Assembly: GCA_029550985.1 (NCBI GenBank)
Contig: JAKPGH010000228.1
Location: 1 to 6,341, forward strand
Origin: Bacillota bacterium
GTDB lineage: Bacteria > Bacillota > Clostridia > Oscillospirales > Ruminococcaceae
Direction: 5' to 3'
Length of the DNA: 6,341 nucleotides
The position numbers were made by a program, and so were the translations under genes. Numbering within the stretch: the first letter of the stretch is position 1; the number at the start of each line of letters is the position of its first letter. The notes beneath the pieces are model-generated. The model saw nothing but the letters and a program-made list of their open reading frames with translations. It had not been told where the DNA came from and did not search any database. Of the stretch, positions 1-6,023 are shown piece by piece.

Positions 1-1
1 C

Positions 2-2296
2 CTCACCATCCAAAAGCAGAGCAACGCCAATACGGTCAACGTTTCCAAGGCCGTGAGGAAGGAATTGGACCGCATCATCAAGGAGTTCCCCGAGCTGGAA
101 ACTCAAGTGGTGCTGGACCCTGCCGACTACATCAACCTTTCCATCCGTTCGGTGGCGGACAACGCAGTCAGCGGCACCATTTTGGCGATTATCGTTCTCT
201 ACATCTTTTTGCGTAACCTGCGGGCCACCCTGGTGGTAGGTGCCTCCATTCCTCTTTCCATCATCATCACCTTCTCCTTTATGTACTTCGCCAATATGAC
301 CATGAACATGATGTCCCTCGGTGGCTTGGCTTTGGGCGTCGGCATGCTGGTGGACAACTCCATTGTGGTGCTGGAAGCCATCTTCCGCCGGATGGAGCGG
401 GGAGAAAGCCGAGCCCAGGCGGCCATCAACGGCGCCCGAGAGGTTTCCATGTCCATCGTCGCCTCCACCCTCACCACCGTTTCGGTCTTTGTGCCGGTGG
501 CCTGGATCGGCGGCTTGATTGCCCAGGTGTTTAACGACTTGGCCCTTTCCGTTTCCTTCTCTCTGGGGGCATCCCTTTTGGTGGCTCTGACCTTTGTGCC
601 GTTGGCCTGTTCCCTGTTCCTCACGCCTCCCAAGGATACGCGGGAAAAGAAAACCATCCTGGACCCTATTTTGAATGCCTGGGCCAATGCCATCGAGGCT
701 CTCAATGAGCGCTATCGCAGTGCTCTCAAATGGGCTACCAGCCATAAAGCCGTCGTCATCATTGTCGCTTGTGTGTTTACCATCGCATCCCTCGGCTCCA
801 TCCTGGTGGTGGGCATGGAGTTCCTTCCCGCCGCCGACCAGGGGCAAATTAACATCGACATCACGCTGCCCTCCGGCGCGGTGCTTGACCGCACTCAGGC
901 GGTTGCCATGCAGGTTTTGAGCCGGCTGGAAGAGGTTCCCGAAATTGAAAATATATCCACTAGCATTGGCGGGACCAGTATGCTGAACACCTCCAGCAAT
1001 TTGGCCTCCATCACGGTGGCGCTGACCCCCATGAAGGAGCGGGACCGTTCCTCGATGGAAATCGCCGACGCCATCCGAAAAAGCGTTACGGATATTGCCG
1101 GCGCCGAAATTAAGGTGGAAGCTGTCACCTCCATGATGACCAACATGATGGGAATGTCTTCCACTGCGGATATTCAGTACAACATTGTGGGAGACGACGT
1201 CGACCAGCTCATCGAAGTGGCCAACGATCTGGTGGAACTGCTGCGCGGCAATGTGGAAGGCCTGCGGGATATTTCCCACTCGGTGGACGAAACCCTTCCC
1301 CAGGCGGTGATTACCGTGGACCGTCTGCGGGCATCCTCCTTTGGCCTGACCGCGCAAGGCATCATGGCCACCGTCAACAACGCGGTGTCCGGCAACAAAG
1401 CCACCGTTTTTAAAGTGGCGGGGGATGAAATCGACGTGCGGGTCACCAAGGGAACCGACGCCGTAGAAAACCTCAAACAGCTGGAAACCCTCCTCATCCC
1501 CACCCCTATGGGAGTCACCATTCCCCTGCGGGAGGTGGCATCGGTGGAAATTGTCCAGTCGCCCATCTCCATTTCCCGGCTCAATCAGCGGACTTACGTC
1601 ACCCTCAACGGGTATCTGGGAGGTCGGGATATGGGCTCCGTCACCCGGGATATTGAAAAGAAAATCGCCCAGGAGTACATTCTGCCTCAAGGCGTCACCA
1701 TTGAAGAATCCGGCAGCAACCAGTTTATGGACGAGGAAATCGCCCACCTGATTTACGCCGCCATAGTGGCTCTCTTTGTGGTGTACGCCATCATGGCCGC
1801 CGAATTTGAATCCCTGTTCTATCCCTTTATCATCATGTTTGCCGTACCGGTCGCCCTTTCTTCCGGCGTGCTGGGACTCTGGATCACCGGCCATACCTTC
1901 GGCATTACGGCGGCGTTGGGCATTGTGGTGCTCATCGGCGTGGTCATCAACAACGGCATCGTGCTGGTGGACTACGTCAACCTGCTGCGGGGCAAAGGAA
2001 TGTCTTTGCTGACGGCCATTCAGGAAGGTTGCCCGGTTCGCCTGCGGCCCATCCTGATGACCACCCTGACCACGGTGCTGGGACTGATTCCCATGATGTT
2101 CAGCAGCCAGGAAGGCTCCGAAGTGATGCAGCCTTTGGCAACCGTCATGGTGTTCGGACTGACCTTCTCGACTTTGGTCACTTTGTTTGTAGTGCCCTGC
2201 ATCTACATTTCCTTTGAAAACATTCGCACCAGAATATTGGGCGAGCGGAAAAAGTTCCGCAAAATAGAAGAAATTACCGAAGACACCATTCGGTAA
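2..2296 (+). CDS. Efflux RND transporter permease (AcrB/SwrC-like), 5'-truncated by window edge
   Basis: This is an inner-membrane pump of the resistance-nodulation-division superfamily, which exports drugs, lipids or other amphiphiles using the ion gradient. The reading frame is open from the first bases (LTIQKQSNANTVNV), which matches the family's KQ-x-x-ANT segment, so the gene begins outside the window. About 285-300 residues of a usual ~1,030-1,050 are missing; the GTG at 53 is internal. Visible in order: end of the first porter half, TM2-TM6 (about nt 155-630), a linker, TM7 (about 740-800), the second porter/docking half, then TM8-TM12 (about 1740-2220). The TM4 relay reads VGMLVDNSIVV (Asp at 353, Asn at 356). 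TM10 reads GVVINNGIVLVDY (Asn-Asn at 1949-1954) where AcrB has Lys940, and the RLRP arginines follow. These variants are usual in Firmicutes relatives. The start of the operon, probably with an adaptor protein, is not visible. Family assignment is firm; the substrate is unknown. Confidence 0.95.
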   Translation, partial: LTIQKQSNANTVNVSKAVRKELDRIIKEFPELETQVVLDPADYINLSIRSVADNAVSGTILAIIVLYIFLRNLRATLVVGASIPLSIIITFSFMYFANMTMNMMSLGGLALGVGMLVDNSIVVLEAIFRRMERGESRAQAAINGAREVSMSIVASTLTTVSVFVPVAWIGGLIAQVFNDLALSVSFSLGASLLVALTFVPLACSLFLTPPKDTREKKTILDPILNAWANAIEALNERYRSALKWATSHKAVVIIVACVFTIASLGSILVVGMEFLPAADQGQINIDITLPSGAVLDRTQAVAMQVLSRLEEVPEIENISTSIGGTSMLNTSSNLASITVALTPMKERDRSSMEIADAIRKSVTDIAGAEIKVEAVTSMMTNMMGMSSTADIQYNIVGDDVDQLIEVANDLVELLRGNVEGLRDISHSVDETLPQAVITVDRLRASSFGLTAQGIMATVNNAVSGNKATVFKVAGDEIDVRVTKGTDAVENLKQLETLLIPTPMGVTIPLREVASVEIVQSPISISRLNQRTYVTLNGYLGGRDMGSVTRDIEKKIAQEYILPQGVTIEESGSNQFMDEEIAHLIYAAIVALFVVYAIMAAEFESLFYPFIIMFAVPVALSSGVLGLWITGHTFGITAALGIVVLIGVVINNGIVLVDYVNLLRGKGMSLLTAIQEGCPVRLRPILMTTLTTVLGLIPMMFSSQEGSEVMQPLATVMVFGLTFSTLVTLFVVPCIYISFENIRTRILGERKKFRKIEEITEDTIR

Positions 2297-2374
2297 CCCG
2301 ATTCCCGACTGCAGAAAACAGCCGTCCCTACGATGGATGGCTGTTTTCTTCCTTCCATGCGGATTTGAATCGGG
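2297..2374. repeat. 8-bp inverted repeat flanking the terminator hairpin
   Basis: CCCGATTC (2297-2304) directly follows the pump stop codon, and its exact reverse complement GAATCGGG lies at 2367-2374, so the pair brackets the terminator stem. In RNA it could close the terminator into a larger two-tier structure. It may also be chance, since a pair of 8-mers within 80 bp is only mildly unexpected. No function is assigned. Confidence 0.4.
2313..2349 (+). terminator. Rho-independent terminator of the RND permease gene
   Basis: An 11-bp perfect stem (AGAAAACAGCC at 2313-2323 with GGCTGTTTTCT at 2339-2349) extends inward by four more pairs, one of them G-T, to a 7-nt loop. It starts 17 nt after the TAA. 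The descending arm is followed by more pyrimidines (to about 2354). Because the ascending arm begins with an A-rich run, it could also stop transcripts from the opposite strand, although no opposing gene is seen here. It separates the pump from the peptidase gene downstream. Confidence 0.88.
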
Positions 2375-2416
2375 GAAAATGCCCTGTTCACAGCACTTTT
2401 GAGCAACCAGGCCGGT

Positions 2417-2445
2417 TTGCTTTTTTCTCCAAAAACTAGTATAAT
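2417..2445 (+). promoter_or_regulatory. Predicted sigma-A promoter for the M23 peptidase gene
   Basis: TTGCTT (2417-2422), a 17-nt spacer and a perfect TATAAT (2440-2445) form a housekeeping-type promoter. The -35 matches consensus at three of six positions and the -10 at all six. Transcription would begin near 2452, giving a leader of about 70 nt before the TTG start. Position just after the pump terminator supports independent transcription of the peptidase. Confidence 0.8.
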
Positions 2446-2485
2446 GAATTGATATTATTTTTCTAAGAGTTTTTACAAGGAACTA

Positions 2486-2506
2486 GCGATGAGTTTTCAT
2501 CATCGC
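2486..2506 (+). promoter_or_regulatory. Leader hairpin abutting the peptidase ribosome-binding site
   Basis: GCGATGA (2486-2492) pairs exactly with TCATCGC (2500-2506) around a 7-nt loop. The stem contains the ATG of the leader mini-ORF and ends one base before the SD AGGGAG (2507-2512). It would tend to hide the mini-ORF start while leaving the TTG ribosome site free. There is no T-tract, so it is not a terminator. The pairing is seen directly; a regulatory role is inference. Confidence 0.45.
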
Positions 2507-2515
2507 AGGGAGTGA
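2489..2515 (+). other. Candidate 8-codon leader mini-ORF upstream of and in frame with the peptidase
   Basis: ATG at 2489 opens a tiny frame (MSFHHRRE) ending in TGA at 2513-2515. AAGGA (2477-2481) lies 7 nt upstream, a good ribosome-binding spacing. The frame is the same as the peptidase frame, whose TTG start follows 6 nt after the TGA, and the SD of the TTG overlaps mini-ORF codons 7-8 (AGG GAG). This arrangement would suit translational coupling or a leader peptide. It could also be a remnant of an older ATG start, or chance. Nothing shows that the peptide is made. Confidence 0.4.
2507..2512 (+). promoter_or_regulatory. Ribosome-binding site that fixes the TTG start of the peptidase
   Basis: AGGGAG ends 9 nt before the TTG at 2522. 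The frame is closed upstream by TGA at 2513-2515, so no earlier start can give the same protein without read-through. There is also no in-frame ATG close downstream that has a comparable SD. These points support TTG as the initiation codon. Confidence 0.75.
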
Positions 2516-2521
2516 AATAGT

Positions 2522-4297
2522 TTGGCACAGCCAGGTAAAGAACCAAAAATCATTCATCGCAAGCCACCACGAAAAAAGCCGTCTTCCGGACCTCGCCGGG
2601 TGGGCAAAGCGCAGAAGCCCTCGCTCTTGCGCTTTACCCTGATATGGATTTATAAGAATTTGTACGTGCTGGGCATTACTCTGCTGCGCAGGCGGCTGAG
2701 ATTGCACCGCCAAATTCGACGGTTTTTCAAACGCCTGCGCGGAGGGTCTTTGCGCCGGTTGGAGCAGGCCAAAGAATTTTTGATCAGCTTCCGAAAGAGG
2801 CTGATTCAGAGAATGGTCACGCCTTTTGTCAGGCTGGGCACCGTGCGCAGCCAGATGCGACCCGTCATTGAACGCAGCAAAAAAGACGGGAAAATTCCCA
2901 TACAGGCTTATTTTACAATTGCCCTGACCTTTTTGCGGCTGCTGTTCACCATTTTGCGCACCCTCTTCAACTATGCGGTGCCCATTGTGGCGGCCATTCT
3001 GCTGTTCCAGTATATCGACGGAAAAGCCAATCAGCCTTTTGGACTGGATGTGTATTACAACGATATCCGCATTGGATTTATCGAAACAGAGTCGGACTTT
3101 GACGAAGCGGCCCGCATCATCAAGAAACGCTACATTGCCTCCGACACCAGCACCTTAATTGCAACCCCTCATTTTGTGGTCCGGGAAGCCCGGCCGGGAG
3201 AAGACTACACTTCCCAGAAAGAGCTGGCCAACCGCATTTTGGCCACTTCCCAGGACAAAATTGTCAACGCGTACGGATTTTACGTAGATGACCGCTTTTA
3301 CGGCGCGGTTAGGGAAAGCGGCCCTCTCATTGAAGAGCTGGAATCCATTCTGGAGGATGCCCGCACCGGCGTGGAGGACGAAAAAGTCGGCTTTGCCAAG
3401 CGCATCCGGGTGGAGCCGGGAGTATACCCTCTCAGCTCCATTGTGGATTTCAAGAGCCTGAAGGCGAAAATCCGCTCCTATGAAACGGTGGACGAAATCT
3501 ATACCGTGGAATACGGAGACTCTCCTTCTCTGATTGCCACCAAAACCGGCCTGTCCTACGACAGCATTGTGGCCCTCAATCCCTTCCTGGAAGAGACGGG
3601 GCTTTTGCCGGGACAGCAATTGCTGTTGAACCAGGCCCGCCCCTTTATGTCGGTGATGAACACCTACACCACCGTCTATGAGGAAGAAGTGCCTTACGAA
3701 GTGGAAGAAGTAGAAACCTCCACCTACGTCAAGGGCTACCGGATGGTCAGCGTCAAAGGAGAGCCGGGATTGCAGCGGGTGACCGCCGCCATCTCCACCG
3801 TCAACGGAGTGGAGGTAAGCCGCGAAATTCTGGACCGGGTGCTGATTCGCGCCCCTATCACTGAAAAAGTGATTGTGGGCACCAACAATCCGCAGAACAT
3901 TGTTTCCAGCGGCGGCACTCGCGTCAACAGCTCCGGCTTTATGTGGCCCACGGTGGGCGGTGTCATCAACGTAGGTTTGGGCGGCTATCCCGGCCACACC
4001 GGCGTAGACATTCCACGCCCCGCCGGCACCCCCATCTTTGCCGCAGCGGCAGGCCGGGTGGTGCGTGTGGTCAACAGCGGTGTCGGATACGGACGATACG
4101 TCATCATCGACCACGGCAACGGCTACACCACCCTTTACGCCCACACCAGCGCCGTTTACGTCTCGGTGGGACAGTACGTCAACCAGGGAGATGTCATCGC
4201 CGCGGTTGGCCGTACCGGCAACGCCACCGGCAACCACCTGCACTTCGAGGTGCGGTACAAAGGTCAGATTATGAACCCGCGCAACTATATCGGATAA
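2522..4297 (+). CDS. Membrane-anchored M23 metallopeptidase with LysM and G5 domains
   Basis: A 591-residue predicted cell-wall endopeptidase that would cleave peptidoglycan cross-bridges or stem peptides outside the membrane. Residues 1-120 are strikingly basic (35 Lys/Arg against 4 Glu and no Asp), with a weakly hydrophobic patch at about 36-56. A strong hydrophobic anchor lies at about 128-164, giving N-in/C-out topology. Residues 165-320 form an extracytoplasmic region I do not recognise. A LysM domain (about 326-370, with ALNPF and LLPGQQLLL) and a G5 domain (about 376-455) follow, both wall-binding modules. The M23 (lysostaphin/LytM-type) domain occupies about 474-591. Its zinc ligands His492 and Asp496 (in HTGVD) and His574 (in HLHFE) are present, as are the active-site histidines His541 (LYAH) and His572, so it should be active. 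The start is TTG with SD AGGGAG 9 nt upstream. It has its own promoter and terminator and is monocistronic. The exact cleavage bond is not predictable; a roles in division, growth or sporulation remodelling are all possible. Confidence 0.93.
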   Translation: MAQPGKEPKIIHRKPPRKKPSSGPRRVGKAQKPSLLRFTLIWIYKNLYVLGITLLRRRLRLHRQIRRFFKRLRGGSLRRLEQAKEFLISFRKRLIQRMVTPFVRLGTVRSQMRPVIERSKKDGKIPIQAYFTIALTFLRLLFTILRTLFNYAVPIVAAILLFQYIDGKANQPFGLDVYYNDIRIGFIETESDFDEAARIIKKRYIASDTSTLIATPHFVVREARPGEDYTSQKELANRILATSQDKIVNAYGFYVDDRFYGAVRESGPLIEELESILEDARTGVEDEKVGFAKRIRVEPGVYPLSSIVDFKSLKAKIRSYETVDEIYTVEYGDSPSLIATKTGLSYDSIVALNPFLEETGLLPGQQLLLNQARPFMSVMNTYTTVYEEEVPYEVEEVETSTYVKGYRMVSVKGEPGLQRVTAAISTVNGVEVSREILDRVLIRAPITEKVIVGTNNPQNIVSSGGTRVNSSGFMWPTVGGVINVGLGGYPGHTGVDIPRPAGTPIFAAAAGRVVRVVNSGVGYGRYVIIDHGNGYTTLYAHTSAVYVSVGQYVNQGDVIAAVGRTGNATGNHLHFEVRYKGQIMNPRNYIG

Positions 4298-4301
4298 AAG
4301 A

Positions 4302-4340
4302 AAAGCGAAGAAGCCATTTGGCTCCTTCGCTTTCTTCTTT
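4302..4340 (+). terminator. Rho-independent terminator of the M23 peptidase gene
   Basis: AAAGCGAAG (4302-4310) pairs with CTTCGCTTT (4325-4333). After one A-C mismatch, a further AGCC/GGCT stem closes on the loop ATTT (4316-4319). A T-rich tail runs to 4340. It begins 5 nt after the peptidase TAA. Confidence 0.88.
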
Positions 4341-4479
4341 GCAGCAGAATCTTGTGTTGAACGCATTGCATACACACTTACTGGCTTGATTCGTAATGAC
4401 ATCTTGACATTGCCAAATCGTCATTGTCATTAGCAGCGCAGGCTTATCAGAAAAACCGGAAGCTGTTGCCCTACCATAT
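4341..4479. other. Convergent intergenic segment without a supported gene
   Basis: About 140 bp between the peptidase terminator and the transporter terminator. No ORF with a credible start and SD was found on either strand. It holds a perfect -35-like TTGACA at 4404-4409, but at 16-18 nt spacing there is no acceptable -10. An 8-bp inverted repeat (TAATGACA at 4394-4401, TGTCATTA at 4425-4432) surrounds that hexamer. No tRNA, riboswitch or repeat array was recognised. Confidence 0.5.
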
Positions 4480-4514
4480 AAAAAGCGTGTATCCACCGGG
4501 GATACACGCTTTTT
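4480..4514 (-). terminator. Strong bidirectional terminator for the NSS transporter gene
   Basis: A 15-bp perfect stem pairs 4480-4494 with 4500-4514 around a 5-nt loop (ACCGG at 4495-4499). The arms begin with five A and end with six T (4510-4515), so it has a T-tract on either strand. On the minus strand it lies 17 nt beyond the transporter stop codon. On the plus strand it gives a second barrier behind the peptidase terminator. Confidence 0.93.
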
Positions 4515-4531
4515 TGCCACAATGAAAGAAT

Positions 4532-5929
4532 TTAGCTGGCGGGCGCAAATTTCTGCATATAGCCCACCACAAAGATGGCCAGCACCACAAAGGGCAAAAT
4601 CCATGTCATATAAAACCGCAGCGCTTTGGGAAAACGCACACCTTCTCCGGTGTTGGCTTCCTCGATAAAATTATCCCAGCCCCATCCCCGTTTGGAGACG
4701 CAGAAAAGCAGGTAGACCAAAGAACCCAGAGGAAGAATGTTGTTGGACAGGATAAAGTCCTCCAAATCCAGTATCATGGAGCCTTCGCCAAGAGGCTGGA
4801 TGTGGGACCACACGTTAAAGCCCAACAGACAGGGCAGGCTCAGGATTGAAATGACAATCCAGTTGACCAGCACCGACTTTTTCAGACTCCAGTTCCACTT
4901 ATCCATGGCAAAGGAGATGATGTTCTGGAACACGGCGATGACGGTGGAAAGGGCAGCAAAAATCATAAAGACAAAGAACAGGCTGCCCCACAGCCGCCCG
5001 GCGGGCATGGCGTTAAAGATGTTGGGCAGGGTGATGAAAACAAGGGACGGGCCTTCACCCGGATTCACGCCAAAGGCAAAGGCGGCGGGGAAAATGGTAA
5101 GTCCAATCACCAACGCCACAAAGGTGTCCAGAATGCCGACGTTGAGGGCTTCGCCCAGCAGCCGGCGCTCTTTCCCAATGTAGCTGCCGAAAATCGCCAT
5201 GGAGCCGATCCCCAGGGAAAGGGTAAAGAAGGATTGTCCCATGGCGGCAAAAATAGCCTCGCCCAGGCGGAAGTTGCCTTCGGCGTCATACATCAGATTG
5301 TGGAAGTTGGGCATAAGGTAGAATTCCAGCCCTTTCGCCGCGCCCGGCAGGGTGACCGCCCGAACCGCCAACATCACAACGATGATGAGCAGGCAAACCA
5401 TCATGACTTTGGTGACCTTTTCCACGCCGTTTTGCAGTCCCATGGCGCAGACGCCCATGCAGAAAGCCACCACCAGCAGCATGTAAACCAGCATCAACCC
5501 CGGCTGATGGGAGGTCATATTGACGAATACGTTGGCCACGCCGTCCGCATCCAGCCCCTGAAATTCGCCGGTTGCCATTTTGACAAAGTAGATTACCATC
5601 CAGCCGGATATGGTGGTGTAAAACATCATCAGCAAATAGTTGCCCGCCATGCCGAACCAGCTGAAAATATGCCACTTGCTGCCTTCAGGCTCCAGCTGAT
5701 GAAACGAAGTGGCGATACTGCTGCGGCTGGCCCGTCCCACCGAAAATTCCATGGTCATAATGGGCAAACCCAACGCCACCAGGAAAAGCAGGTAGATGAG
5801 GACAAATGCCGCACCGCCGTACTGCCCCACAATGTAGGGAAAACGCCACACGTTTCCAAGCCCGATGGCGCAGCCCGCCGAAATGAGCACAAACCCTAAT
5901 CGTGAAGCAAAACTCTCTCTCTCCTTCAT
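4532..5929 (-). CDS. Sodium-dependent amino-acid transporter, NSS (SLC6/LeuT) family
   Basis: A 465-residue polytopic membrane protein that imports an amino acid or related amine with Na+. The NSS signature in TM1, AIGLGNVWRFPY, spans residues 21-32. By alignment from memory with LeuT, the Na1 ligands would be Ala21, Asn26, Thr236 (in FFTLSLG of TM6) and Asp268 (TM7). The Na2 ligands would be Gly19, Ile22, Ala325, Ser328 and Thr329 (TM8). Tyr104 in TM3 would be the substrate-contacting tyrosine. About 11 hydrophobic segments are visible, the last ending near residue 458; this fits the 11-TM bacterial type (Tyt1, MhsT) better than 12-TM LeuT. An acidic TM7 residue usually means chloride independence in bacterial members. 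I chose ATG at 5929 because AAAGGGG lies 7 nt upstream; a TTG one codon earlier (5932) has only 4 nt. It has its own promoter and terminator. Substrate is unknown; aromatic or branched amino acids are common in the family. Confidence 0.95.
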   Translation of the reverse strand: MKERESFASRLGFVLISAGCAIGLGNVWRFPYIVGQYGGAAFVLIYLLFLVALGLPIMTMEFSVGRASRSSIATSFHQLEPEGSKWHIFSWFGMAGNYLLMMFYTTISGWMVIYFVKMATGEFQGLDADGVANVFVNMTSHQPGLMLVYMLLVVAFCMGVCAMGLQNGVEKVTKVMMVCLLIIVVMLAVRAVTLPGAAKGLEFYLMPNFHNLMYDAEGNFRLGEAIFAAMGQSFFTLSLGIGSMAIFGSYIGKERRLLGEALNVGILDTFVALVIGLTIFPAAFAFGVNPGEGPSLVFITLPNIFNAMPAGRLWGSLFFVFMIFAALSTVIAVFQNIISFAMDKWNWSLKKSVLVNWIVISILSLPCLLGFNVWSHIQPLGEGSMILDLEDFILSNNILPLGSLVYLLFCVSKRGWGWDNFIEEANTGEGVRFPKALRFYMTWILPFVVLAIFVVGYMQKFAPAS

Positions 5930-5936
5930 CAAAACA

Positions 5937-5943
5937 CCCCTTT
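5937..5943 (-). promoter_or_regulatory. Ribosome-binding site of the NSS transporter
   Basis: On the minus strand AAAGGGG (5943 down to 5937) precedes the ATG at 5929 by 7 nt. It decides in favour of ATG over the adjacent TTG codon at 5932. Confidence 0.75.
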
Positions 5944-5958
5944 CAAAAATTATTCCCT

Positions 5959-5987
5959 ATCATAGCAGAATGGATAGAAAAAGGCAA
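5959..5987 (-). promoter_or_regulatory. Predicted extended -10 sigma-A promoter for the NSS transporter
   Basis: Read on the minus strand: TTGCCT (5987-5982), a 17-nt spacer, then TATGAT (5964-5959) preceded by TGC, which gives an extended -10 (TGCTATGAT). Transcription would start near 5952, with a short leader of about 23 nt before the ATG. No operator-like palindrome is evident around it. The promoter lies in the 94-bp gap after the phosphorylase stop, so the transporter can be expressed on its own. Confidence 0.8.
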
Positions 5988-6023
5988 CAAATTTTTACAA
6001 GTTTTCTTACCTAACCTCTAAAA

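Noticed and set aside
53..55. GTG as the start of the RND gene
   Set aside because: The frame stays open to the window edge and the upstream residues continue the conserved RND porter sequence, so the GTG encodes an internal valine.
199..705. 168-codon minus-strand frame inside the RND gene
   Set aside because: Arg/Met/Thr-rich antisense shadow of membrane-protein codons; no start signals.
2322..2513. Interpretation of the leader TGA as a recoded sense codon
   Set aside because: All four genes end in TAA and no gene contains an in-frame TGA, so there is no support for an altered code; read-through remains only a minor option.
3155..4402. Long (415-codon) open frame on the minus strand opposite the peptidase
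   Set aside because: Its translation is rich in His, Val, Gly and Asp with no recognisable domain, it lies wholly opposite a clear LysM-G5-M23 gene, crosses that gene's terminator, and has no promoter or SD. It is a by-product of codon bias in the sense gene.
4269..4604. 111-codon minus-strand frame across the convergent gap
   Set aside because: It overlaps both terminators and the ends of both flanking genes, and its Cys-rich translation resembles no family.
5234..5899. 221-codon plus-strand frame opposite the NSS transporter
   Set aside because: His/Gln-rich antisense translation with no domain, opposite a gene with an unmistakable NSS signature.
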